Source: Chloroflexota bacterium
GTDB taxonomy: Bacteria > Chloroflexota > Anaerolineae > Anaerolineales > Anaerolineaceae
Assembly (NCBI GenBank): GCA_021372725.1
Contig: JAJFTV010000188.1
Coordinates: forward strand, 1 to 32,703
Direction: 5' to 3'
DNA length: 32,703 nucleotides
The position numbers were made by a program, and so were the translations under genes. Positions 24,625-30,926 of this stretch are shown here, one piece after another; the stretch's first letter is position 1, and every line of letters begins with the position of its first letter. The notes under the pieces are model-generated. The model saw nothing but the letters and a program-made list of their open reading frames with translations, was not told the DNA's origin and ran no database searches.

Positions 24625-24680
24625 GATTTTTCCTCCTGATCATGGTCAATTATCGCGCTAAAAAAGGAATAATTCAACCG

Positions 24681-24724
24681 AATTACGCTAATTATACTAT
24701 CAGCTTATAAAAATTAGCGTAATT
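24681..24724. promoter_or_regulatory. Inverted-repeat operator in the divergent promoter region
   Basis: AATTACGCTAAT (24681-24692) and ATTAGCGTAATT (24713-24724) are perfect inverted copies 20 bp apart. Related half-sites occur nearby (AATTATGCTA at 24743-24752 and AATTATCGCGCTA around 24649-24661). The left arm overlaps minus-strand TATAAT (24691-24696), a candidate -10 for the ATPase-RHH1 operon. This is the expected place for autoregulation by RHH1, the ParA1 system or both. Confidence 0.6.
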
Positions 24725-24727
24725 AAT

Positions 24728-24756
24728 TTGCAGAGATTTTTGAATTATGCTACTAT
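24728..24756 (+). promoter_or_regulatory. Candidate parA1 promoter
   Basis: TTGCAG (24728-24733) and TACTAT (24751-24756) are separated by 17 bp. The leader to the ParA1 start would be about 60 nt and carries AAAGAGG seven bases before ATG 24822. Confidence 0.5.
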
Positions 24757-24821
24757 TGTTATTGTGAAGAAGATACGGGCGGTTTTCCGTGACCCAGACT
24801 TTCCGTTGAAAGAGGTACTAC

Positions 24822-25682
24822 ATGGCAGTTGTCATCACCATCGCAAATGAAAAAGGCGGCGTAGGAAAGACAACCACAGGGGTCAATCTGGCAGCCGGTT
24901 TGACTTTGCGGCTGGCCGGCGAGAGCGGAGCCGGCTGCAGGGTGCTATTAATTGATCTGGATCCTCAGGGACATGCCCTGATGTCGGCTGGATACGGAGC
25001 CCACGAAGCACCTTTCGAGCAGTCACTGGCCGCCTTGCTGGTTGAGTCACCACCTCCGTCTGTTCAACCCATGCTGCGCAGGGGCATCCACCACCCCAAC
25101 CTGTATTACATTCCGGGTAACCGACAGGCCATGGTGGAGGCAGCCCGTCTGCTGCCAACGCTGATGGCCAATGAAAACCGTCTCAACCAGGCTTTGTCTC
25201 CCATCATGTCTTTCTTTTCCTATATTATCATAGATACTCCCCCGGCCACCGGCGATCTTTTGGTAAACGGTCTGGCCGCAGCCACACACATCATCATTCC
25301 GGTGGAAGCCAGCTACCTGGGAGTATCAGGATTGCGCGAACTGCAGCGCACCATCGATGAAGTCAAACGCCATTTCAGCCCCCATCTTTCCATTCTGGGA
25401 TACCTGCCCACCTTGTGCGAGGAGCAGCGTAGTGAGACACAGGAGATTCTGGCAGAGCTCCAGCGCCGTTATCCCGGAAAGGTATTTTCCCCCATCCATA
25501 AATCCGCCGATCTTGCCTACGCCCATTCGGCACACATGGATGTTTTTACGTATCGTCCGCCGCGCCAGCGCCTGACCGGCCAGTTATCTTCCAGTTCTAA
25601 ACCAACTCAAGAATACAGCCAACTGGTGGAAGATGTTTTAAGTCTTACAAACTATCAATTTTCTGATGATCCCACAATCTAG
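24822..25682 (+). CDS. parA: ParA-family partition ATPase (ParA1)
   Basis: ParA/Soj-type ATPase of 286 residues that would drive DNA segregation with a ParB partner. The deviant Walker A is KGGVGKTTT (11-19) with the signature lysine K11. Walker A' is LLIDLDPQGH (42-51) and Walker B is FSYIIIDTPPA. The histidine after DPQG replaces the more usual asparagine and is shared with the second ParA. There is no N-terminal DNA-binding extension, as in chromosomal-type ParA. The parB-like gene follows 11 bp later. The promoter region is shared divergently with the ATPase-RHH1 operon and contains a perfect inverted repeat. Confidence 0.88.
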   Translation: MAVVITIANEKGGVGKTTTGVNLAAGLTLRLAGESGAGCRVLLIDLDPQGHALMSAGYGAHEAPFEQSLAALLVESPPPSVQPMLRRGIHHPNLYYIPGNRQAMVEAARLLPTLMANENRLNQALSPIMSFFSYIIIDTPPATGDLLVNGLAAATHIIIPVEASYLGVSGLRELQRTIDEVKRHFSPHLSILGYLPTLCEEQRSETQEILAELQRRYPGKVFSPIHKSADLAYAHSAHMDVFTYRPPRQRLTGQLSSSSKPTQEYSQLVEDVLSLTNYQFSDDPTI

Positions 25683-25693
25683 CGAGGTATTTG

Positions 25694-26875
25694 ATGTCCA
25701 ACCCTCCCAAACGCATACGGCACAGCGCTTTCGATGATTTTCCTGTCGAAGACGCGGTTTCCGAAAAAATTGAGCCGCAGACCACCCGGACAACCTCCAA
25801 AATCAATATTCCACAGACCGAAAACCAGCCCCCGGTCGTCGAACGGATTGAAAGGCTCAAACCCAGCCAGATGATGCCCGACCGCTTCCAGCCGCGCCGG
25901 TTGCTGCCGGCCAGCCTGAGGGGACCATTTTTCGGCGGTGCCCTGGACTGCTACCAGACCGCCGAACGATGGCTGGCGCTTGCCAGGCAGGATAACGCAC
26001 ACCGCGGTCAGGTGGATCGTTTGCTTTCGATGGGCGAATCTTTTGATGAACATGGCCAGATTAAACCGGTCACCGGTTCCTGGATCACCACCGATGACGG
26101 GCGTTATATCTTTCAGATCGAGACCGGTGAACGGCGATTTTGGGCAGCCTGCCTCTCCAGGGTGTCCAGACAAATCGAAGATGAGCCGCTGGTACGTGTG
26201 GAGGTGGTATCCCATCCCACACGACAACGCCAGGTGCTGGAAAACCGGCATGCCGAGCCACCCTCGGCGGTGGGACAGGCTTGCGAGATCGCATCGTTGA
26301 TCCTTTCTGAAATGAGCATCACCCCGCCGGCAGACGTGAAAGATGAATTTGACTATTTCCGCAAGGCCCGCTCACAACGTATGCCCTCCGGACTTTGGGA
26401 AAAAATTATGCCGGTCATGCAACTCACCCGGCCGCGCATGGTGCAGTTGCTCAATATTCTTCAGCTCCCCACATACCTGCTGGATCTGTCTGATCGCTAC
26501 CGTCTGCCGGAACGTGTACTGCGGGAGGTCCTTTCTCTGCCGCCTGATCAATGGGAACGGATGATTTATCTCAGTATCCAGAAAAATCTGACCTCCGAAG
26601 AAGTTTATGATGCTTTTGTTCAACCTGAATCCTCCACCCCAAACCGCATTAGCGCGGCAAATCCTGCCGGAAAAACAAAAAAACCGTCTTACGTGATTGC
26701 CGTGGGAGGTCTGCGCCGATTTTCCAATACCATGCGCCGTCTGGATGGAATCAATCAGACCCAGGCCTTTGATGAAGTGGCCGATGAACTGGTTGGGGCA
26801 GGTGATGCAGAAAGCGTTTTAAACCTGCTGGATGAACTGATCGTTACCATAAAATCCCGCCTGATCCGGAAATGA
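25694..26875 (+). CDS. parB: ParB-like partition protein
   Basis: Protein of 393 residues, start ATG 25694 with GAGG six bases upstream. A flexible charged N-terminus (1-50) is followed by a ParB/Srx-like domain: LKPSQMMPDRFQPRRLLP (about 55-72), then FDEHGQIKPV and TGERRFWAACL (144-154), where GERR is the nucleotide-binding box of ParB CTPases. ENRHAEPPSAVGQACEIASL (about 183-202) corresponds to the ParB ENLQRE-type segment. A helix-turn-helix-like region lies at about 235-260 and a dimerisation-like tail ends the protein. It forms an operon with ParA1. A parS-like palindrome lies 10 bp past its stop. ParB function is strongly suggested, but the protein is diverged. Confidence 0.78.
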   Translation: MSNPPKRIRHSAFDDFPVEDAVSEKIEPQTTRTTSKINIPQTENQPPVVERIERLKPSQMMPDRFQPRRLLPASLRGPFFGGALDCYQTAERWLALARQDNAHRGQVDRLLSMGESFDEHGQIKPVTGSWITTDDGRYIFQIETGERRFWAACLSRVSRQIEDEPLVRVEVVSHPTRQRQVLENRHAEPPSAVGQACEIASLILSEMSITPPADVKDEFDYFRKARSQRMPSGLWEKIMPVMQLTRPRMVQLLNILQLPTYLLDLSDRYRLPERVLREVLSLPPDQWERMIYLSIQKNLTSEEVYDAFVQPESSTPNRISAANPAGKTKKPSYVIAVGGLRRFSNTMRRLDGINQTQAFDEVADELVGAGDAESVLNLLDELIVTIKSRLIRK

Positions 26876-26885
26876 AGGAAAACAA

Positions 26886-26903
26886 GTGTTACCGCGGTAA
26901 CAC
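26886..26903. promoter_or_regulatory. Perfect 18-bp palindrome, parS-like
   Basis: GTGTTACCGCGGTAACAC is a perfect palindrome 10 bp after the ParB-like stop. Its 16-bp core, TGTTACCGCGGTAACA, shares the TGTT...AACA layout of bacterial parS sites. It is followed by ATTTTTT, so a terminator hairpin with a CGCG loop is the alternative reading. Confidence 0.6.
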
Positions 26904-26998
26904 ATTTTTTCCACCAGAACGGCTTGTTTTTCTCCAACCATATCATTACATATCCCGCATCGATAAATGAATTATTCTGCCAACCTGAATAGCTAAGC

Positions 26999-27089
26999 GG
27001 CGACCCTGACTATTAATTAGTGGCGACCCTGATCGGCGACCCTCGTTTTTTAGTGGGTCGTCCCTGTCAAGTCTTCAGGGGCGACCCAC
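26999..27089. repeat. GGCGACCCT direct repeats and hairpin upstream of parA2
   Basis: GGCGACCCT occurs at 26999-27007, 27022-27030 and 27035-27043. The same core then forms a hairpin: GTGGGTCG (27053-27060) with CGACCCAC (27082-27089), plus inner CCCTG/CAGGG arms (27062-27066 and 27076-27080) and a 9-nt loop. The array lies 96-186 bp before the ParA2 start, within a 309-bp gap. It is a candidate operator or centromere for the ParA2-RHH2 pair. Confidence 0.6.
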
Positions 27090-27184
27090 AAACCCAATGC
27101 ATGATAAAATTAAGGTATTCATACCACACCATCAAACCGGCGCGCTTTTTTCGGGCGCCGTATTCGTTGAACACGCGGAGAAAA

Positions 27185-27955
27185 ATGAAAGTCTTCTCGT
27201 TTGCCAATCAAAAAGGCGGTGTTGGCAAGACAACCACGGCTGTTACTCTGGCCGCAGGGCTGGCACTGCAGGAATACCGCACCTTGCTGATCGACCTGGA
27301 TCCGCAGGGACATGTGGCATTCTCTTTTGGGAAAGAGAAGTCGTCCGGGCTTTACCGTTGCGTGGTAGGTGGAGAACCGTTGGAAAAGGAAGTCATTAAT
27401 GTACGCCCCAATCTGGACATTCTTACCAGCGACAAACGTACTGAACAGGTTAAACGGCATATCACCATGTCGGATTTTCGTGAAAATGTAATGGTTGATT
27501 TGCTTAAATCGAACCAATATGACGTGGTGATGATGGATATGGCCCCCTCTCTGGATGTGCTGCACATTAATGGGTTGGTGGCCAGTGATTGGGTCATTAT
27601 CCCCACCCGTCTGGATGCCATGGCAGTGGATGGTGTGAAGGAAATACTGCTTACCATGGCCGAGGTTTCCCGCCGTGGTTATCCTTTTGAAGGGTACAGC
27701 ATTCTGCCCACGTTTTTTGACCGGACAACCCGTGAAACGCTGGTTCAGTTTCAGGAAATAGTCAAAGCCTTTGGCAGCCGTGTCTGGCCTCCTATCCCGC
27801 AGGATACCCGAACCCGTGAAGCCCCCGCTTTTGGCAAGACGCTGTGGGAGTACACACCCAATTCCACGGTGATGACCGGTTATTCCAACGGCCGCACGCG
27901 TCTGGGCGGCTATCAGCAGATATTGAAACGAACGATGGAGCTGATCAATGAGTGA
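27185..27955 (+). CDS. Second ParA-family ATPase (ParA2)
   Basis: ParA-type ATPase of 256 residues starting at ATG 27185, with GGAGA just upstream. The longer ORF, which begins at 27020, crosses the repeat region and is rejected. Deviant Walker A KGGVGKTTT (10-18), Walker A' LLIDLDPQGH and Walker B VVMMDMAPSLD are complete. Its compact size without an N-terminal HTH, together with an adjacent ribbon-helix-helix protein, is the arrangement of type Ib plasmid partition systems. The RHH2 gene overlaps its end by eight bases. Why two ParA proteins are needed in one cluster is unclear; they may segregate different DNA sites or one may position another cargo. Confidence 0.88.
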   Translation: MKVFSFANQKGGVGKTTTAVTLAAGLALQEYRTLLIDLDPQGHVAFSFGKEKSSGLYRCVVGGEPLEKEVINVRPNLDILTSDKRTEQVKRHITMSDFRENVMVDLLKSNQYDVVMMDMAPSLDVLHINGLVASDWVIIPTRLDAMAVDGVKEILLTMAEVSRRGYPFEGYSILPTFFDRTTRETLVQFQEIVKAFGSRVWPPIPQDTRTREAPAFGKTLWEYTPNSTVMTGYSNGRTRLGGYQQILKRTMELINE

Positions 27956-28343
27956 TGAAAAGTTGATTCGAAAAAAAGTATTGGATCCCTCGGTAGCTGA
28001 CCTGCTTTCCAACATGGAACAGAAACACGCAGATTCGCTGCTGACCCGCAGCGAGCGCAAAAAACGAAACCGCGAACGGGCAAAAATAGCAGCCCGGCGA
28101 GAATCGCGCGTCACATACGACCTGCCCCCCGTACTGCGCCAGCATATAATGGGCCTGGCCGAAAAGGAACGCCTGCCGGCCAGCCAGTTGGTGACACTGG
28201 CATTGATCCGCTTTTTGGATGATCTGAAGAAGGGACAGGTGGATCTGGGTATTTACAAGGAACCCTCCCAAAGCCCGCGTTACGACTGGAATCTTGTCTT
28301 TCCGGAGGAGATGCTCGAAACAGCCGTCAAACCTCAAAAATAA
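27948..28343 (+). CDS. Ribbon-helix-helix partner of ParA2 (RHH2)
   Basis: Protein of 131 residues, start ATG 27948 overlapping the ParA2 stop, with GGAG seven bases upstream. A strongly basic segment (RSERKKRNRERAKIAARRES, about 34-53) precedes the RHH domain: strand SRVTYDLP (53-60), helix PVLRQHIMGLAEKE, turn RLPAS, helix QLVTLALIRFLDDLKK. A 35-residue tail follows. The position after parA and the fold fit a type Ib centromere-binding protein, which would bind repeated DNA near the operon and contact ParA2. The palindrome at 28378 and the repeat array at 28663-28879 are candidate sites. Confidence 0.75.
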   Translation: MSDEKLIRKKVLDPSVADLLSNMEQKHADSLLTRSERKKRNRERAKIAARRESRVTYDLPPVLRQHIMGLAEKERLPASQLVTLALIRFLDDLKKGQVDLGIYKEPSQSPRYDWNLVFPEEMLETAVKPQK

Positions 28344-28377
28344 TGTCCGTTCTCTGCGGGCACCTGCCTCATTAATC

Positions 28378-28393
28378 TGTAACCACGGTTACA
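28378..28393. promoter_or_regulatory. Second 16-bp parS-like palindrome
   Basis: TGTAACCACGGTTACA has 7-bp inverted arms around a 2-bp centre and is identical to the 26887-26902 core at 13 of 16 positions. It lies 35 bp after RHH2, so the two related sites bracket the ParA2-RHH2 operon about 1.5 kb apart. Confidence 0.55.
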
Positions 28394-28417
28394 CTTTCTT
28401 ACCTCTCTCAATAGAAT

Positions 28418-28591
28418 ATGAAAACAACACCTTCAACTTATCTTTGCGAGGCCCAACAAATTGCCGGTCAGATCACCGACTGGCGGCGTGATTTTCATCG
28501 CCACCCCGAGTTGCGTGGATTCAGCCCTTCACCGGTTATGCCACTGGGAACCGCCTTGCTCTGTGCTATTACCACCAAGCTTCTTTCTTGA
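28418..28591 (+). pseudogene. N-terminal remnant of an M20-family amidohydrolase
   Basis: A 57-codon ORF whose first half reads AQQIAGQITDWRRDFHRHPE then LRGFSPS. The WRRDFHRHPEL motif is the hallmark N-terminus of M20/IAA-amino-acid-hydrolase-type amidohydrolases. After about residue 38 the family pattern is lost and the frame soon stops at 28589-28591. The remaining 350 or so residues of the enzyme are absent. No ribosome binding site is seen. I read it as a gene truncated by an insertion or deletion next to the partition island. Confidence 0.65.
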
Positions 28592-28662
28592 AATGAATCA
28601 AGGAATGAGATAATCTTTCACTTAGTACTAGAGTCGTTAAATAAGTAGTTAATATGAATCAC

Positions 28663-28879
28663 GTGCAAATTTTGCACTTACATGACGTGCAGATTTTGCA
28701 CCCTTTCGAAATGCAATTTTTGCACTCCGGATGCCCTTAATGCAGTATTTGCAGTTTGGCCTTAAGGTAAAAATTTCACTCAGCCCTGATTGTAATTTTT
28801 GCATCAAGGGCTTAGTGCAAATTTTGCTCTCTGGCGTAAGTGTAAATGATTCCTTCAGGCCAGAATGTAAAAATTGCAT
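28663..28879. repeat. Iteron-like array: nine palindromic 15-bp motifs at ~25-bp spacing
   Basis: Consensus RTGYAAATTTTGCAC, itself nearly palindromic. Copies start at 28663 (GTGCAAATTTTGCAC), 28687, 28711, 28740, about 28766, 28790, 28815 (GTGCAAATTTTGCTC), 28840 (most degenerate) and 28865. Steps are 24, 24, 29, 26, 24, 25, 25 and 25 bp. Spacers tend to contain GGCC/CTTAA-like stretches. The array follows RHH2 by 320 bp. It could be the centromere of ParA2-RHH2, iterons for the DnaA-like initiator, or a regulator array for the downstream gene. Confidence 0.8.
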
Positions 28880-29043
28880 GCAGGCTGGATAAAAACGAAA
28901 ATCAAATGACAAAAAAATACTCTGTATTGCGTGTAGATTAATTTATTATAATAGAACATATTTATCCAATATTGATTTCCTTTTCAGCTATAATTTTATT
29001 ATCCGCTTTTCTTTCTCTGCAAATAATCTACCCGGAGGTGATG
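28880..29043 (+). promoter_or_regulatory. AT-rich upstream region of the GH172 gene
   Basis: Two TATAAT hexamers, at 28947-28952 and 28989-28994, are candidate -10 boxes, without convincing -35 partners. GGAGG lies five bases before ATG 29044. The region directly follows the repeat array. Confidence 0.4.
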
Positions 29044-30144
29044 ATGAAGATCGATTTTAATGGATTGGGAGTGAACCTCGGTAACCTTGCCCGCCTGTCC
29101 AACGCCGAATCGCGCTCCATCAGCCCTGAAAACTTTACCGGTGAAAAAGGAAAAGGGGGCATGGCCACCGAAGGCACCGGTGCCCAGGTGGCACGTGAAC
29201 TGGGCCAGGGCTGGAAAATTTCCCCGAGCATCCACATCCCTCCCCGGCAGACTGTCACCCTGGCAAATATTCAGGGACCGGGCGCCATCTTACATATCTG
29301 GCTGACGGTCTTCCCTGATTTCTGGCGCGGGCTGATCCTGCGCATGTACTGGGATGACGAGGAAACTCCCTCGGTGGAGGTGCCGCTTGGCGATTTCTTC
29401 TGCAACGGCTGGTGTGAACGCAGCAACGTCAACTCTTTGCCGGTGGCGGTGAACCCGGCCGGCGGTTTCAACAGCTATTGGGAGATGCCTTTTCGCAAAC
29501 AGGCCCTCATTACTGTGGAGAATCTGCTCACCAAAGAGATTCCCGGCTTTTATTACAGCGTTGATTACACCCTGACCGATGTTCCGGAAGACAGGGGATA
29601 TTTCCATGCCCAATGGCAGCGCTCAAACCCGTTGCCTTATAAGGAAGTACATACCCTGCTGGACGGGGTGCGCGGGCAGGGACATTATGTCGGCACCTAC
29701 ATCGCCTGGGGAGTGCATAACCGGGGCTGGTGGGGCGAAGGGGAAATGAAATTCTACATCGACGGTGATCGTGACTGGCCAACCATTTGTGGAACCGGCA
29801 CCGAGGATTATTTTGGCGGAGCCTGGAATTTCGAACAGCCCAAAGGTCAATACGGTGTCTTTTCCACACCTTACCTGGGATTGCCGCAGGTGATCATCCC
29901 CGATGGACTCTACAAAAGCCAGCAGCGCTTTGGAATGTACCGCTGGCATATCATGGATCCTATCCGCTTTAAGCAGGATTTGTGCGTCACCATCCAGGCG
30001 CTTGGCTGGGCCAATCGCTCTTGGGACGAGCCGCGTTATCTGCCTTTACAGGATGACATCGCCTCTACCGCCTTCTGGTATCAGGCTGAGCCCCATGCGC
30101 CGTTCGGCAAGGACTTCACCATCGCCGAGGTGGAAGTGATTTGA
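29044..30144 (+). CDS. DUF2961 / glycoside hydrolase family 172 protein
   Basis: Protein of 366 residues of the DUF2961 family, now GH172. The family includes alpha-D-fructofuranosidase, difructose-anhydride synthase and arabinofuranosidase activities on furanosides. Signature segments are LARLSNAESRSISPENFTGE (about 15-34), the beta-jelly-roll run LHIWLTVFPDFWRGLILRMY, GEGEMKFYIDGD (231-242) and GTGTEDYFGGAWNF (250-263). Glutamates in the last two motifs are the likely catalytic pair by family analogy. I chose ATG 29044 for its strong ribosome binding site. A TTG start at 28972 would add a hydrophobic stretch, but it lacks a binding site. No signal peptide results, so it is probably cytoplasmic. 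No sugar transporter gene accompanies it. Confidence 0.87.
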   Translation: MKIDFNGLGVNLGNLARLSNAESRSISPENFTGEKGKGGMATEGTGAQVARELGQGWKISPSIHIPPRQTVTLANIQGPGAILHIWLTVFPDFWRGLILRMYWDDEETPSVEVPLGDFFCNGWCERSNVNSLPVAVNPAGGFNSYWEMPFRKQALITVENLLTKEIPGFYYSVDYTLTDVPEDRGYFHAQWQRSNPLPYKEVHTLLDGVRGQGHYVGTYIAWGVHNRGWWGEGEMKFYIDGDRDWPTICGTGTEDYFGGAWNFEQPKGQYGVFSTPYLGLPQVIIPDGLYKSQQRFGMYRWHIMDPIRFKQDLCVTIQALGWANRSWDEPRYLPLQDDIASTAFWYQAEPHAPFGKDFTIAEVEVI

Positions 30145-30158
30145 TATTCTATTATGTG

Positions 30159-30190
30159 GTATTTTGAGTCGCAGTTGCAGCTCAAAATAC
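30159..30190. terminator. 10-bp inverted repeat after the GH172 gene
   Basis: GTATTTTGAG (30159-30168) and CTCAAAATAC (30181-30190) form a perfect stem with a 12-nt loop, 15 bp after the stop codon. No U tract follows. It ends 12 bp before the TATAAT of the next operon, so an operator role is as likely as termination. Confidence 0.45.
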
Positions 30191-30202
30191 TGCCAGGTTG
30201 GG

Positions 30203-30208
30203 TATAAT
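30203..30208 (+). promoter_or_regulatory. -10 box of the corrinoid/methyltransferase operon
   Basis: Perfect TATAAT. The transcript would start near 30215 and have a leader of about 58 nt, with AAGGAG eight bases before ATG 30273. The leader is too short for a cobalamin riboswitch. Confidence 0.5.
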
Positions 30209-30272
30209 TGTCCCATGCAATTGGTTTGAAAAACAACGATATATTGCACGATCAATCGAAGGAGTCAACAGC

Positions 30273-30911
30273 ATGGAGCCCATTCTGAAGGAAATCTATG
30301 ACGGTATCATCGATGCAGACCAGGAACTGGTCAAGGAAAAGGTTGGCGCAGCACTTTCGCAGGGCCTTGATGCAGACACAATCCTGAACCAGGGTATGGT
30401 ATCGGCGATGACTGAAGTGGGTCGCCTCTTTGAAGAGGGTGAGTACTTCGTTCCTGAAATGCTGATCTGTGCCCGTGCCATGCAGGCCGGATTATCGGTG
30501 TTGAAACCCGCCATGATCGCCGCCAACCTCAAATCGGTGGGCAAGGTGGTGGCTGGGACTGTCAAGGGGGATCTGCATGATATTGGCAAGAACCTGGTTT
30601 GCATGATGCTGGAAGGCGCAGCTTTTGAGATTTATGATCTGGGTTCCGATGTTTCTCCGCAGGCCTTTGCGGATAAAGTGAAGGAGGTGGATGCAGATTT
30701 TGTTGTCATGTCTGCATTGCTGACCACCACCATGCCCAACATGAAAGCCACCATCGAGGTGCTTAAGGAGGCCGGTTTGCGGGACAAAGTAAAGGTGCTG
30801 GTGGGAGGCGCTCCACTGACGACCAGATATTGCGAGGATATCGGTGCGGATGGCTATGCAGCCGATGCCAGCCGTGCCGTGACGCTGGCAAAATCGTTGA
30901 TTGGTGCATAG
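30273..30911 (+). CDS. Methyltransferase corrinoid protein (MtbC/MttC-like)
   Basis: Soluble corrinoid protein of 212 residues. Residues 1-88 are the four-helix cap domain (B12-binding 2): GLDADTILNQGMVSAMTEVG, then FFEEG-like FEEGEYFVPEML. Residues 90-212 are the B12-binding Rossmann domain with the lower-ligand histidine in D100-L-H102-D-I-G, followed by SALLTTTMPNM and the VGGAPLT loop. Such proteins shuttle methyl groups between a substrate:corrinoid methyltransferase and an acceptor methyltransferase. The next gene, 15 bp downstream, encodes a homocysteine methyltransferase, so homocysteine is the likely acceptor. The methyl donor enzyme and the reactivating ATPase are not encoded in the window. 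The start was chosen for the AAGGAG site. Confidence 0.9.
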   Translation: MEPILKEIYDGIIDADQELVKEKVGAALSQGLDADTILNQGMVSAMTEVGRLFEEGEYFVPEMLICARAMQAGLSVLKPAMIAANLKSVGKVVAGTVKGDLHDIGKNLVCMMLEGAAFEIYDLGSDVSPQAFADKVKEVDADFVVMSALLTTTMPNMKATIEVLKEAGLRDKVKVLVGGAPLTTRYCEDIGADGYAADASRAVTLAKSLIGA

Positions 30912-30926
30912 GAGCCGTTACCAAAA

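Noticed and set aside
27020..27184. N-terminal extension of ParA2
   Set aside because: Reads through the GGCGACCCT repeats and hairpin. The ATG at 27185 has a good ribosome binding site and begins at the conserved ParA N-terminus.
28663..28879. CRISPR array
   Set aside because: Motifs are only about 15 bp, degenerate and palindromic, with ~10-bp spacers. No cas genes are present.
22213..28900. DnaA boxes (TTATCCACA) in the partition island
   Set aside because: No convincing match was seen in the intergenic regions, so I do not call a chromosomal-type origin.
28649..28912. 87-residue minus-strand ORF across the iteron-like array
   Set aside because: Its repetitive sequence (recurring SGL, FTL and SK-C-K patterns) is just the translated DNA repeat. 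It has no ribosome binding site or known domain.
28972..29043. TTG start giving the GH172 protein a signal-peptide-like N-terminus
   Set aside because: The hydrophobic run is encoded by AT-rich upstream DNA that includes a promoter-like TATAAT. The ATG at 29044 has GGAGG at good spacing and starts near the family's usual N-terminus.
30145..30272. Cobalamin riboswitch upstream of the corrinoid protein gene
   Set aside because: The available leader after the -10 box is about 58 nt and shows no B12-box-like sequence.
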